This document shows positions 1 to 10,393 of a DNA stretch of 64,000 bases, in pieces. Position 1 is the first letter of the stretch; each line of letters starts with the position of its first letter. The DNA lies in NCBI GenBank assembly GCA_963576785.1, contig OY756147.1, positions 558,001-622,000 on the forward strand. Reading direction: 5' to 3'. The translations under genes were made by a program, and so were the position numbers. The notes below the pieces were generated by a model. It was not told the origin of the DNA. It ran no database searches and saw only the letters and a program-made list of their open reading frames with translations. The DNA comes from Chlorophyllum brunneum (taxonomy: Eukaryota > Basidiomycota > Agaricomycetes > Agaricales > Agaricaceae).

Positions 1-2
1 GA

Positions 3-314
3 GATGTCAAAACCACCACCGGAGTTATCTATGGGGGAAGAGGACAACCCATGGAGATAGGACGACAAAGGACAGACACCGATCAGGCTGGAAAACCGAG
101 GTGCTACAATTGTAACCTCTATGGGCATATTGCCAAATACTGCAGGAAGAAGACAAAAGTCACGTACACCAAAATAATGTGTTACAATTGCGGTAAACAG
201 GGCCACATCTCGAAGAACTGCCGGGCACCCAAGAAAGCCCATATCAGAGAAGTCAACGAGGATGATGAACAAGAAATAGAGGAGAAAGAGGATTTTGTCG
301 AAGGCTCCGAGTAG
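3..314 (+). CDS. Gypsy-1 Gag, C-terminal part with two CCHC zinc knuckles
   Basis: The frame is open from the window edge to the TAG at 312-314, so only the last ~103 residues are visible. Two CX2CX4HX4C knuckles are present (CYNCNLYGHIAKYC and CYNCGKQGHISKNC), the nucleic-acid-binding motifs of retroelement Gag used in RNA packaging. An ATG at 51 is internal: the upstream residues match the corresponding part of Gypsy-2 gag, so it is not the start. The acidic C-terminus overlaps the open pol frame. The full protein should resemble the Gypsy-2 gag at 14746-17125. Confidence 0.9.
   Translation, partial: DVKTTTGVIYGGRGQPMEIGRQRTDTDQAGKPRCYNCNLYGHIAKYCRKKTKVTYTKIMCYNCGKQGHISKNCRAPKKAHIREVNEDDEQEIEEKEDFVEGSE
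269..314 (+). other. gag/pol overlap, pol in the -1 frame
   Basis: The pol frame is open from 269, just after a TGA at 266-268, and overlaps the end of gag by 46 nt. Pol lies one nucleotide back relative to gag. Pol has no ATG before the protease motif, so a Gag-Pol fusion made by -1 frameshifting is the simplest reading. There is no canonical X XXY YYZ heptamer in the overlap. The short string GGATTTTG at 290-297 is present in both Gypsy-1 and Gypsy-2 and is only a candidate slip site. Confidence 0.55.
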
Positions 315-3300
315 GCGCAAACCCGCGAGCCAATAAAACTAGAGTTTCTGTTTTATCACACAATAGACGATACGTGATTCCCCAAAAACGAAACTCTACG
401 CGCGAGCTTCTCCTCGACTCAACAATCCAAACAAGAAAAGGACGCAAACCAATTACAACTCTGGTAGACTCCGGATGCACCCACACGTGCATAGCACAAC
501 AAACAGTAGAAAAAGAACAGATCCCGACTAAAGCCCTAGAAACCCCAATCAAAGTAATCAACGCCGATGGAACGGAGAATAGAAAGGGGGAAATAACAGA
601 CAAAGCACAATTGGTACTAAACAACGGCAACCACACGGAACAAATCGACGCTCTAGTAACACAATTAGAAAGCGCGGACTTATACCTGGGACACGATTGG
701 CTGGTTAAACATAACCCGGAAATCGATTGGAACAATCATGTCATACGATTCACGAGATGTCCAGAAGATTGCAAAATATCACATAGTGATATACAGTTCA
801 ACGAGAGAATACGGACAGTCAAGGAACACATTGAAGAGAAAAAGGCGGACCGGACGGACAATGAAGATCTACCACCATACCTCCGACAGTACACCCATTT
901 ATTCAACAAAAAGAACTTTGATAATCTACCCGCACACACGGTATGGGACCACGAGATAAATCTGTCAGAGGATGCACCTCCGGTACTGCAGTCCAAAGTT
1001 TACCCAATGACAGTAACGGAAAAACAGGAACTACAAAAATTCCTCGACGAAAACCTCGCCTCAGGACGTATCAGACCATCACAATCCCCCTACGCCACCC
1101 CATGCTTCTTTATACCAAAAAAAGACGGAACAAAACGCCTGGTACAAGATTACAAGAAGCTGAATGAACACACTATCAAAGATAAAACGCCACTACCACT
1201 TATAAGCGAAGTTCTAGACCGACTAAAGGACGCAAAAGTGTTTAATAAGCTCGACATCATTTGGGGATACAACAACGTCAGAATCAGGAAAGGAGACGAA
1301 TGGAAGGCAGCGTTCGTGACAAACAACGGATTATTTGAACCTACGGTCATGTTCTTCGGAATGAGCAATTCACCGGCAACCTTCCAAAGAATGATGAACA
1401 CGATATTCCGAGAACTATTACATGAAGGAACGCTTGTCAACTACATGGACGATTTCGTCATTCCAGGGACCACACAGGAAGAACTCGAGAAAAGAACGAC
1501 ACGGTTCTTAGATATTGCAGCCAAACACCAGCTCTACTTCAAACGATCAAAATGTATGTTTGACGCGAAGGAAATACCCATACTGGGCTTTGTGGTAGGA
1601 CAGGGCAGCGTTAAAATGGAGGAAGAGAAGGTGAAAGCAGTAAGGGAATGGCCAACACCCAAATCCGTGAAGGATGTTGAAAAATTCCTCGGCTTTGCAA
1701 ATTTCTACCGACGATTCATACAAGACTTCAGTAACATAGCGACACCACTACACGAACTCAAAAAGAAAGACGCACAATGGTCATGGTCAGAACGGCAACA
1801 GCAAGCATTTGAAAAAATCAAGAAGAAAATAACGAGCAAACCAGTACTAGCAATGCCCCGAGATAAAGGACAATATAGAGTGGAAGTAGACGCATCAGGA
1901 TACGGAGTAGGAGCGGTACTATCACAAGACCAGGATAACCAATGGCACCCAATCGCCTTCCACTCAAGAACAATGACACCGGCAGAACGAAATTACCAAA
2001 TCTACGACAAAGAATTATTGGCAATCCGAGAAGCGATCAAAACTTGGAGACAATACCTACTCGACACCGACAAACCATTCGAGATATGGACGGACCACAA
2101 GAACTTGGAATATTTTAGGAAACCGCAACAACTCACCGGGTGACAAGCGAGATGGCAACTGGAACTACAGGAATATCACTACACGTTAAAACACATACCC
2201 GGTAAAACAAATACAAAAGCAGATGTGTTATCAAGACTAGCGAAAACGGACACAACCAGGGACAACACAGATATCACGCTATTACCCGACCACTTATTCG
2301 ACAACACTACCACCGAGATCAGACAGATGTGGGATATATCGGGAGAAGAAGACCTGAAACACCGACTACGAAAGGAGCAGAGGAGAGAAACACAGTGGTT
2401 AAGAGAAAAAGAGAAACGACCAGAGGAGATATGGGAAACTGATGGATTACCCATCTTCGAAGGGAGAATATATGTACCACCAAATACCAAGTTACGCCAA
2501 GAAATACTCCAACAACACCACGACAAAACGGACGTAGGACACCCGGGACAACACAGAATGATCGAACTCCTCAAAAGGACATATTGGTGGCCACAAATGC
2601 GCAATGATGTTAAACGATACATCAAAGGATGTGACACATGTCAGCGAAACAAAATACTCCGAACACGACCTACCACACATCTCCACCCGCTACCAATACC
2701 CACCGGACCATGGGAAGAGATATCAATCGACATGATAGGACCACTGCCAGAATCGGAAGGATACGACGTGATACTTGTCATCGTTGATCGTTTCAGCAAA
2801 ATGATCAGACTACGGGCAGTTAACACCACCCTATCATCCGAAGAGTTAGGAGATATATATCGGGACGACATATGGAGACAACATGGGATACCACGCAGGA
2901 TCATCAGTGACAGAGGTCCACAATTCGCATCAAAATTCATGGCGGAACTTTGCAGAGCAACCGGCACCCAACGTAACCTATCCACGGCATACCATCCACA
3001 AACAGACGGTCAAATGGAGCGCATCAACCAAGAGGTTGAGGCCTACCTCAGGAATGTAATCAATCATGCACAGAACAACTGGAAGAAATGGCTTAGCACG
3101 GCAGAATTCCAGTATAACGATAAAACACATAGTGCCACAGGACATTCACCGTTCCAGATAGTATACGGATGACACCCATGGAAAGGGGATATCTCAAACG
3201 AGATCAAGGCTCCAGCAATCACGGAAAGAATACAAGAACTACAAAACATACGCCAAGAGACGATCAAGATGCTCCAACAAAACCAGGTACAGATGGAGAA

Positions 3301-3796
3301 GCGGAACAGCACAAAGCCAGAACACGAGTACCAAGCAGGAGACCAAATTTGGCTGGAAGCAGACAATATTAAGACAACAAGACCAACGAAAAAACTAGAT
3401 CACAAGAGATACGGACCCTTCCGAGTAAAAGAGAAAATAGGAGAAACAAGCTACCGCCTGGAGCTACCTGAAACATGGGCAATACACGACGTGTTCAACA
3501 GCAGACTACTTTCCCCCTATCATAACCCCGAGTATGACAGCCAGCGCACTCCACCACCACCGATCCCCGAGATAGTCAATGATGAGGAACACTACGAAGT
3601 AGACGAAATCCGAGGACACCGCACAAAAGGGAAACGAAAACAGTACCTAGTACACTGGAAAGGATATACGTCCGAAGAAGATACATGGGAAGACGAAACA
3701 AACTTAGACAGCGCCAAGGAAGCGGTACAAGAATTCGTAAGCAAGATTTCGAGGACGAAACCTATAAAAAGGGGAGGTAAAAAGCAGCAATTATGA
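269..3796 (+). pseudogene. Gypsy-1 Pol polyprotein (PR-RT-RH-IN-chromodomain), two in-frame TGA codons
   Basis: One reading frame runs to 3796, broken only by TGA at 2141 and 3170. Domains in order: aspartic protease with DSG at 467-475; reverse transcriptase with the catalytic YMDD at 1442-1453; RNase H at about 1870-2140; integrase with an H/H-C/C zinc finger (CDTC near 2630) and the core D, D, E residues in IDMIG, SDRGPQF and GQMERI; a GPF module near 3410; and a chromodomain at about 3596-3745 containing VHWKGY and EDTWE. Chromodomains of such integrases direct insertion to marked chromatin. The first TGA sits in LTG-x-QARW and the second in VYG-x-HPW, where Arg is expected. CGA to TGA is a single C-to-T change at a CpG. 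Without readthrough the protein ends before integrase. Confidence 0.93.
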
Positions 3797-3984
3797 ACAA
3801 CAAACCTCGCATCTCAAGTAACCACTACACTCACTGCATCACTCGTGGTATTCACTTCACCCTTGATTTTGCCAACTATCTCTACAACACACCATGCCCG
3901 CCGAACGCCAACTTACCCCGTATCCCTACCTCAAAGAATTCGAAGAACTTGTACCAGAAAGGACCAACTATGAAGAAATCGTAG
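3793..3984 (+). CDS. Small ORF overlapping the pol stop (ATGA), conserved in Gypsy-2
   Basis: The ATG at 3793 overlaps the pol stop codon in the sequence ATGA. The 63-residue frame begins MNNKP and contains TLDFANYL. The same ATGA junction and a matching peptide occur in Gypsy-2 (minus strand, ATG at 11356-11354). In the LDFANYL stretch the two copies differ at five nucleotides, all synonymous, which argues that the frame was translated and selected. After about 33 residues similarity shifts to the neighbouring frame of ORF3. It may therefore be the true N-terminus of ORF3 (joined by a -1 shift or splicing) or a reinitiation leader. No known domain is seen. Confidence 0.5.
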   Translation: MNNKPRISSNHYTHCITRGIHFTLDFANYLYNTPCPPNANLPRIPTSKNSKNLYQKGPTMKKS

Positions 3985-4730
3985 AAGGAGAAACACTAGT
4001 CGACACCATAATACTATTGGGAGCAGCAGTAAAGGCAACCCAAGAAGGAGCCTCGAAAATTATGGACACATTATCCGACGCCACTCCAAGACTCAATCAG
4101 TTCATCATCAACGAAGGAAGGAGAGACCAACTGGAGAGGCACTTGTACGAGATTAACGACGACTTGCAACTCCTCGTTATCTCCAACATACGAGCTCGGA
4201 TGCACAGTATCCTTGTAGCTCTAGCCGAACGACTCAATACGTACGAATCAAGAAGCACAGATAACCTCTCCCACCACATCGTTAACCGACTACTCGTTAG
4301 CAACGATCCGTTCCCCATCCAACATCACATCTGCCACACATGCGAACAAAAGACTCAAGAAAGAACCGTCGCCGACCAACTACTCCACCCCGACATCGAA
4401 GAAGAAGTCGCTCACCTCCAGACCATACTCACCACGGTAGTACCCCCCATCACACCCATGACTTTCCACCCGCCGACAGGATATAATACGTTGAAAGCAG
4501 AAGGTGAGAAGGACAACGATTACTGGAAGGACATCGTGTACAAACTGTTAAGCAACCACACCAACGACAACACCACATACAACAATCACACCCACTTCCT
4601 GTTCAAAGAAGGACCGCCACACGCACCCCTCTGGATTGGCTTACGCCGTGTTGACAAAGCACCTCTCATCGGAGGAAACAAGAAGGACTTGGCCAGAGCC
4701 CTGGGCGCGGCCGTACCTATGAACGAGTAA
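3894..4730 (+). CDS. Gypsy-1 ORF3: extra protein downstream of pol, unknown function
   Basis: This intact 278-codon frame lies between the chromodomain and the 3' LTR, a position where Tf1/sushi elements usually carry nothing. The protein is mostly polar and predicted helical. It has no signal peptide or membrane segment, so it does not look like an envelope protein. One Cys pair occurs in HICHTCEQ near residue 145. Gypsy-2 carries a diverged homologue in the same place (10864-11255, minus). Both start with AE-x-x-x-TP(Y/F)P and an EF-x-x-EL motif, and both contain DL-x-x-LV-x-S followed by S-(I/V)-L and RLN. An antisense or chance ORF is unlikely because the frame is long, starts just after the small ORF and is found in both copies. 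Confidence 0.75.
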   Translation: MPAERQLTPYPYLKEFEELVPERTNYEEIVEGETLVDTIILLGAAVKATQEGASKIMDTLSDATPRLNQFIINEGRRDQLERHLYEINDDLQLLVISNIRARMHSILVALAERLNTYESRSTDNLSHHIVNRLLVSNDPFPIQHHICHTCEQKTQERTVADQLLHPDIEEEVAHLQTILTTVVPPITPMTFHPPTGYNTLKAEGEKDNDYWKDIVYKLLSNHTNDNTTYNNHTHFLFKEGPPHAPLWIGLRRVDKAPLIGGNKKDLARALGAAVPMNE

Positions 4731-4824
4731 ACACTCGTCGCGTTTTCTTACCATCACCAAATCCCATATGCTTTACTCTACAAAGGACCTTTACAGTAAT
4801 ACGTATCATGAGGACATGAAGCTT

Positions 4825-4834
4825 GAAAAGGAGG
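4825..4834 (+). promoter_or_regulatory. Polypurine tract of Gypsy-1
   Basis: GAAAAGGAGG lies three bases before the LTR. This is the expected position of the plus-strand DNA primer in LTR retrotransposons. Confidence 0.75.
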
Positions 4835-4837
4835 TAT

Positions 4838-5137
4838 TGTTACGAATCATAGACCGTTCATTCCTATCATGCGCCCGTTACCTCGTGTACTCTCATACTC
4901 GTTTCATCTCCTGTATCACCCTAGAGGCTGTGCCTCCTACCTGACTCGTTCTACTCGTCTCCTGTGACTCCGTTACTCGACTCCCTTATTATTAGTCTCT
5001 ACCACTAGTATATAAAGTGTAGTAATACTTGATGTATTCCTTACACTTTACCAATCGTATCATCCCTTCTTCCTCTCTCTACTTCCTTCCCTTTATCCAA
5101 AGGCTTGCAACCTGAGTCAGAGACTAAGGTCGTAACA
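4838..5137 (+). repeat. Gypsy-1 3' LTR, 300 bp
   Basis: It begins TGTTACGA and ends TCGTAACA, a perfect 8-bp inverted repeat with TG..CA ends. The reverse complement aligns along its whole length with the minus-strand LTRs at 17219-17510 and 20086-20373. Relative to those, CpG sites here appear as TpG or CpA in the older copies, including the terminal CGA. Confidence 0.95.
5009..5054 (+). promoter_or_regulatory. LTR promoter: TATA box and predicted transcript 5' end
   Basis: TATATAAA at 5009-5016 is followed 34 bases later by ACACTTTACCAA at 5043-5054. That 12-mer is the perfect complement of the primer-binding site next to the Gypsy-2 5' LTR (17206-17217 on the plus strand). Placement of the 12-mer at about +1 fits Tf1-type self-priming, where the first bases of the RNA serve as the primer. 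Confidence 0.7.
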
Positions 5138-5216
5138 GGCCGCCCCAACTCCGGCTCTTGCGCCCAACAGTAAGGGAACCAACCCCCAGGAAGGAGCAAA
5201 ATCCTCCTATGCTGCA

Positions 5217-6230
5217 ATGGCAGCTAAGAAATCCCCCTCCAATGCCGCTCCCTCCTCCAATGCTTGGGATCCGCTCAAACTTTTAGAGTTTGCAAGCAAA
5301 TTCCCCAAACTTTCCAATGAGAAGATTGTGGCAATGTATGACGCCGCTTACTTACCCTCCGCCTCCCCTGCGAATAAGAAGCTAGCAAAAAAAGCTGGTA
5401 CTGTTCATTCCACCCTCAATGGTCCCTCGCGAAAGCAGGTGATCATTCCTCTTCTCACCAGTCCCACCATCACCAACTTCGGGGCCATAATTGATTCTCT
5501 CAACGCATGCCTGATTGTAGAGAAGTCCAAGATGAGGGTTATCGTCACCTCGCAGGGTAAGCTAGGCCTTATGGTCCACACCTCGGAGGTCTTAACCCCC
5601 ACGGAGCTCGATGTAGTCAAAGCGTGGCTCAAGGAGAAGTTCGGAGGGATCACTACGGGTGATGCTACCCTCCCCAAGTCCAAGTCGTTCGTGAAAGTCA
5701 CGGACGTAAGTTACATCACCCCCTGAGGACAGATCCTCACTGAGGCCGATGTAGTCTCTAGCATCCGGAGTTCGATCCACTCCGACGCCATCCAATTCAC
5801 GTCACAACCACGTGTACGACATAACTCAAAACATTTGGACACCTGTACAGTGTGGTTTGAAATCTGGGACTCAAAAGCAGGGACCAACGTCGCGAAAATC
5901 GAGGACAAGTTCCTCAACATCTATGGAGGGCTCTTCCATATCAGGAGGGCCACAGCCAACCCGGGAGTCCCATTCTGCTCCAAGTGTTGCAGATGGGGCC
6001 ACCCTCTAGTCCATTGCCGAGCAAGACTCTTCACATGTGTGCACTGCAAAGGGCCGCATGCCACCACCAACCACCAATCGTTCACCCACTGTTGCAAGGG
6101 CAATGATAAGGCCACTCCGCCTATTGCGGCTACCCCCTCTGGAGAACCATGCCCGCACAAGGCGACGTGCTCCAACTGTGGCAAGGACCACCTCGCTACC
6201 GACCGAAAATGTCAGTTTTGGAGAAAGTGA
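5217..6230 (+). pseudogene. LINE-1 ORF1 (zinc-knuckle RNA-binding protein), one TGA
   Basis: The frame from the ATG at 5217 to the stop at 6230 would encode 337 residues, with one in-frame TGA at 5724 (codon 170). The C-terminal third has three Cys/His clusters: CSKCCRWGHPLVHC, CVHCKGPHATTNH, and CSNC followed by H and C. This matches ORF1 proteins of fungal LINEs, which bind element RNA as a nucleoprotein. The first half has no recognised domain and begins with Ala, Ser and Pro-rich sequence. The TGA lies in TP-x-GQ and is probably a CGA mutated at a CpG; LINE-2 does not reach this point to confirm it. Confidence 0.85.
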
Positions 6231-6343
6231 TTTGACCATGACTGGCATGCAAACAAAGCGCTCGAACTGCGAGCAAACAAAGGAGTTCCATCACCCGCCT
6301 CCTCACCATCCCGGGCTAGTTGAAGCCAAACTACCCCCCCTCA

Positions 6344-9300
6344 ATGAATAATGTCCCTGACGAGCAAGACAGGCCTCCTCGCTCACTTCTGAGTGAGTTG
6401 AAGGTCTGTTCTCACAACGTAGGAAGATCGTATGGAGTGATGGAGACAGTCCTTGCACATAGAGGTAACGTTGACCTCCTCCTCATACAAGAACCCCCTT
6501 GGAGATTCCTCCGAGACATCCCCTCATCTGTCTCTAACGATGGAGCGCCCCTTGTAGGAGGCCCAGTTCACCCGGACTGGACACTCCTTTCTTATCCAAT
6601 TATCACCAAAGAAGTCCTACAAGTGGGACGCTAACGATACCCTCAACATACGGTCAACATGGAACACCATACCACTCCGCGAGTCCTCGCCTTTGCTCAC
6701 AAGAGGCTGAAACGACTCCGACCCTCCATCCGAAGAGACGTAATCGACCATCGAGACCTCCTGTGTATATCTCTATACGTGGGAGGAGAAGAACTACTGC
6801 TGTTGAACATCTATAATGACAGCTGTAACACTGCACTCCACTTCCTCGAGGAGTGACTCTTCGACCTCCCGCCCTTTCTTCTGTTGGGAGGAGACATCAA
6901 CATCAGATCGGAGTTCTGGGACCCTTCGATGGATCAACATCCGGCGAGTGCGGACCGACTCCTTATGGTCACCGAAGCCCTCAATCTTGTGAGGACAACT
7001 CCATCTGAGACTAAACCAACTCGATATGCCTCAGACCCTAACTTACCAGACACGGTCATTGACCTAATCTTTGTTTCGGGAACGCTTCCACACATTCCCT
7101 CCCACACTATCCAGGACGGTGATCGGTACAATTCAGACCATGCCCCCCTACTAATCAGGCTGCCTATTCCGCAGATGGATGTCGTAGTCGAAAGATTGAC
7201 TATCCCCAAAGACTCGGAAGAGGAAACCAGGTTCCTGACGGATATCATAGAAGGAATCAAGAACAAGAACTGGCCGATGAATGATGCGGACGAGCTGGAG
7301 AGAGCTGTTGCTGAATTGGAAGTTTTGTTTGACAGATCATGGACTCAAAATGCGAAGAAGACCAAGATCACCACTAGATCCAAGACCTGGTGGACTGAGG
7401 AGTGCTCGACCGCACTCGCTATGCACCGTGCGGACCGTAAGAACAAACACAAGTGGAACACTTTTCGTAAGACCACGAGGAAGACGAAAAGAACATACTT
7501 CGACAAGAAGATACAAGAAATCTCTGTCGACCGAAAACGCCCATGGGATCTCATGCCATGGGTCAAAGACCGCGCACTCCCGGCCACGGAAGCTATGCAT
7601 CACAACGGCCGACCTTGTCTCACACTAGACAATCTGTGGACAGCTCTCGACTCCCACTACAATGCCGCCCGCGATAGACCAACAAACGCGGCGGTTCTGG
7701 ACGAGCTCCCTCCCCCGAACAGAATGGAGAATAGGACTTGGGTAGATTTCTCTCTCATTGAGATGATGGAGTCGCTCAAGGACATTTCGAATTCTTCCTC
7801 CCCCGGTCCCGATCATATTTCCTGGTCTCATCTCAAACAGATCGTTGCCGATGAAACTTGCGCCGGTCTATTCCTCAAAATCGGTAGTGTGTGTCTAAAC
7901 ATTGGACACTGGCCTACCCACTTCAAAAAGTCAACGTCGGTGATCATCCCAAAACCTAACAAACCCGACTACTCCACTCTGAAGGCGTTCCGACCAATCG
8001 TCCTCCTCAACACGTTTGGCAAGCTAATTGAAAAAATGCTTGCCAAACGACTCCAATTCGAGGCCGTAAAATTTAAGGTCCTCCATCCACACCAATTGGG
8101 AGTGATCCGCCAAAGGTCCACTGAGGACGCGGGTCTCTTCCTGACACACATTATCTGGGTAGCCTGGATGAAGAAGAAGAAGATGTCGGTGCTTGTATTT
8201 GACGTGGCCCAATTCTTCCTCTCCCTCAACCACGATCTCCTTATCAAAATCCTACGACGACAAGGATTTCCCTCCCAGGTCGCTGCATTCTTCAACAACT
8301 ACCTTAAGGAACGCCGCACTACCTACCGGTGGAACAATGAAACTTCCCCAGAATACGACGCAGCGGTAGGAGTAGGTCAGGGCTCAGCCCTTAGCCCTAT
8401 TCTCTCCACTCTATTCCTTGCCCCCCTCCTACACGTCTTTGACATCTGTATGGAGGAACACTGCAACAAGTGGGACTTTGATGCCCTGTTGTTCGTCGAC
8501 GATGGCACTCTGGTCGCACAATCCCCGTCTCTGGAAAAGAACGTGGAAATCCTTCAACACATGTACCATGAAATGGAGTGGCTCATGAACGAATTCGGCC
8601 TGGAAATTGAACATGGCAAGTTGGAGATCTTTTACTTCATGCGTGCAAGACAAGACTCAAATCCCTCGATTGACTTGGGATCCCCACCGTTCACGGGTCA
8701 TAACCCCCTCAAGCCAAAGACCCACTGGCAATACCTCGGCTTCTACTTCGATCGGACATTGACCTTCAAAGAACACGTACGATTCTACTCCGCCAAAGCA
8801 ATATCCACGATTAAGGCAATGAAAATGTTAGGGAACTCCGTTAGAGGCCTGTCCCCCAGCAACAAAAGACTTCTATACCATTCGTGTGTTGTACCAGTGG
8901 CGACATATGGATACCAACTTTGGTTTCATGACAAGTCATGGACTAAAGGAACTTGTGAAATCCTCAACAAGATGCAGCGAAGTGCGGCACTCTGGATTAC
9001 CAGGGCCTTCCGGACTTCTCCCACCAGTGGTGTAGAGTCCCTCGTGGGGCTCATGCCTATTAAACTTCATCTTCGAAAGTTGGCCGAACGACAATCATCG
9101 AGGCTTCACACATTGGACGATGAACATGCTTTGGCAAGATTGACGAAGGAATTCCACTCTTCCCCCCACCAACTTCACATCAAGAACTTCACGGAGGTTC
9201 AGAAGAAGAAGACATTAGGAGCTGTGATGGACTTTTCATGCCCCACCCCCGAGACTCGGTATATAGAACATTTCAATTCCATTTCTAAATCTCTCTGGCC

Positions 9301-10393
9301 TGGACGTAGGTTACTTGACCGTTTCTCTACTAATGTATCTATTATAGGATTCAACCGGGACAACCCTTACCTCTCAAAGATGCTTTGGGACGATGTAATG
9401 ACGAACGTGACGACGGATGCAAAATCCATCATGATCAGTACGGACAGCTCGGTCCACCCCAATCCCAACCCGCTGGCCAGCCAGTTCATGGTGGCAGCCA
9501 CCATTCGACATCTTGATGGAGGGAGCTCCATTATGAAGAGACTAGGAGGTACCATGTCGACGGACACAGAACTGGTAGCGCAGTACTTAGGTATTACCAA
9601 GGTGCTCGCTACTGCTGACTATGACCAGATTGAACACATTCACGTGTTCACTGACTCCATCGCTGCCTCCCAGCTCTTACTTGACTGTTCGCCGCACTCC
9701 TGCCAGTGACAGTCCATCCTCACATCGAAGGCGCTCCTGGCTTGGTTCAACAAATCAGACCAACACTGCCTTTCTTTCTATCACACGCCGTCGAAATGTA
9801 AATACGGGATACAAAAAGCCACCCACGACTGGATCCAAATGGTCGCCTGGCCTAACCGGGGTCGAAACCACTGAGTACCGAACTCGATCGACTACCTACG
9901 CAAGAAGTTCACCGAACGCGCCATTCACATATGGCAGGCCATGTTCAGATTCAAAACTTACAGCGGTAGCTCCTTCCTCCACCTCCCAGTGCGAGCGAAC
10001 GGAGCCTCCACCTTACCATCGCACATCAAGTCCGGTCCATGGATACGAGAATGCGGATACCAGCCCCAGCTCTTCGCAAGAGCTTGTCACGCCATCCTAT
10101 GTCATGCCCCAATTGGAGAATATCGACTGCAATTCTTTCCTAACGAGGACCTTTCGTGCCACCACTGCAACAGTCAAATGGTGCAAATGCGGTCACACAT
10201 CCTGTATCATTGTAACAACTTCGATCATCACTTTGGCGTCGACACGATCAAGACCTTTGTCAACTTCTTGCATCGTAACCCCTCCGCGTTCAGCTTCCCC
10301 CTGGAACCTGACCACCCTCGTATCCGGGCCGGTTCAATCCCACTGTTACATCATCATCAAGTCCAAAGGAGGTTTGGGTCTGCACCTGCGTAG
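6344..10393 (+). pseudogene. LINE-1 ORF2 (EN-RT-RNase H), four in-frame stops
   Basis: A single frame from the ATG at 6344 to 10393 (1,350 codons) is broken by TAA at 6632 and TGA at 6854, 9707 and 9872. The AP-type endonuclease shows SHNV, QEPPW, GDINI and SDH motifs, the catalytic set that nicks target DNA. The reverse transcriptase spans roughly 7960-8950, with QGSALSP and the catalytic FVDD at 8492-8503. RNase H follows, with Asp in STDSS, Glu in TDTELVA and Asp in FTDS. Near the C-terminus is a CX2CX9HX4C cluster. Compared with LINE-2, about 30 nt are missing near 6635. The endonuclease and RNase H are both interrupted, so this copy is inactive. Confidence 0.92.

Larger units (their letters stand above)
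1..5137 (+). mobile_element. Gypsy-1: Tf1/sushi-type Ty3/gypsy chromovirus, left end off-window
   Basis: The order is gag zinc knuckles, protease, reverse transcriptase, RNase H, integrase, chromodomain, an extra ORF, a polypurine tract and a 3' LTR, all on the plus strand. This is the layout of a Ty3/gypsy chromovirus. The 5' LTR, primer-binding site and most of gag lie left of position 1, so its target-site duplication cannot be checked. The copy is CpG-rich and nearly intact: pol carries only two in-frame stops, both TGA. A second, much older copy of the same family lies in inverse orientation at 10864-17510 and allows comparison. The right edge abuts LINE-1 directly, so the gypsy probably inserted at or near the 5' end of that LINE. 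Confidence 0.93.

Noticed and set aside
3894..4730. ORF3 as a retroviral-type envelope gene
   Set aside because: The position is right, but there is no signal peptide, no transmembrane helix and no furin-like site. The protein is polar throughout.
2141..9874. TGA recoded as a sense codon in this genome
   Set aside because: Host genes such as the transhydrogenase, dienoyl-CoA reductase, FAS1 exon frames and NAP1 use TGA or TAA as normal stops, and the internal TGAs occur only in transposons at likely CGA sites.
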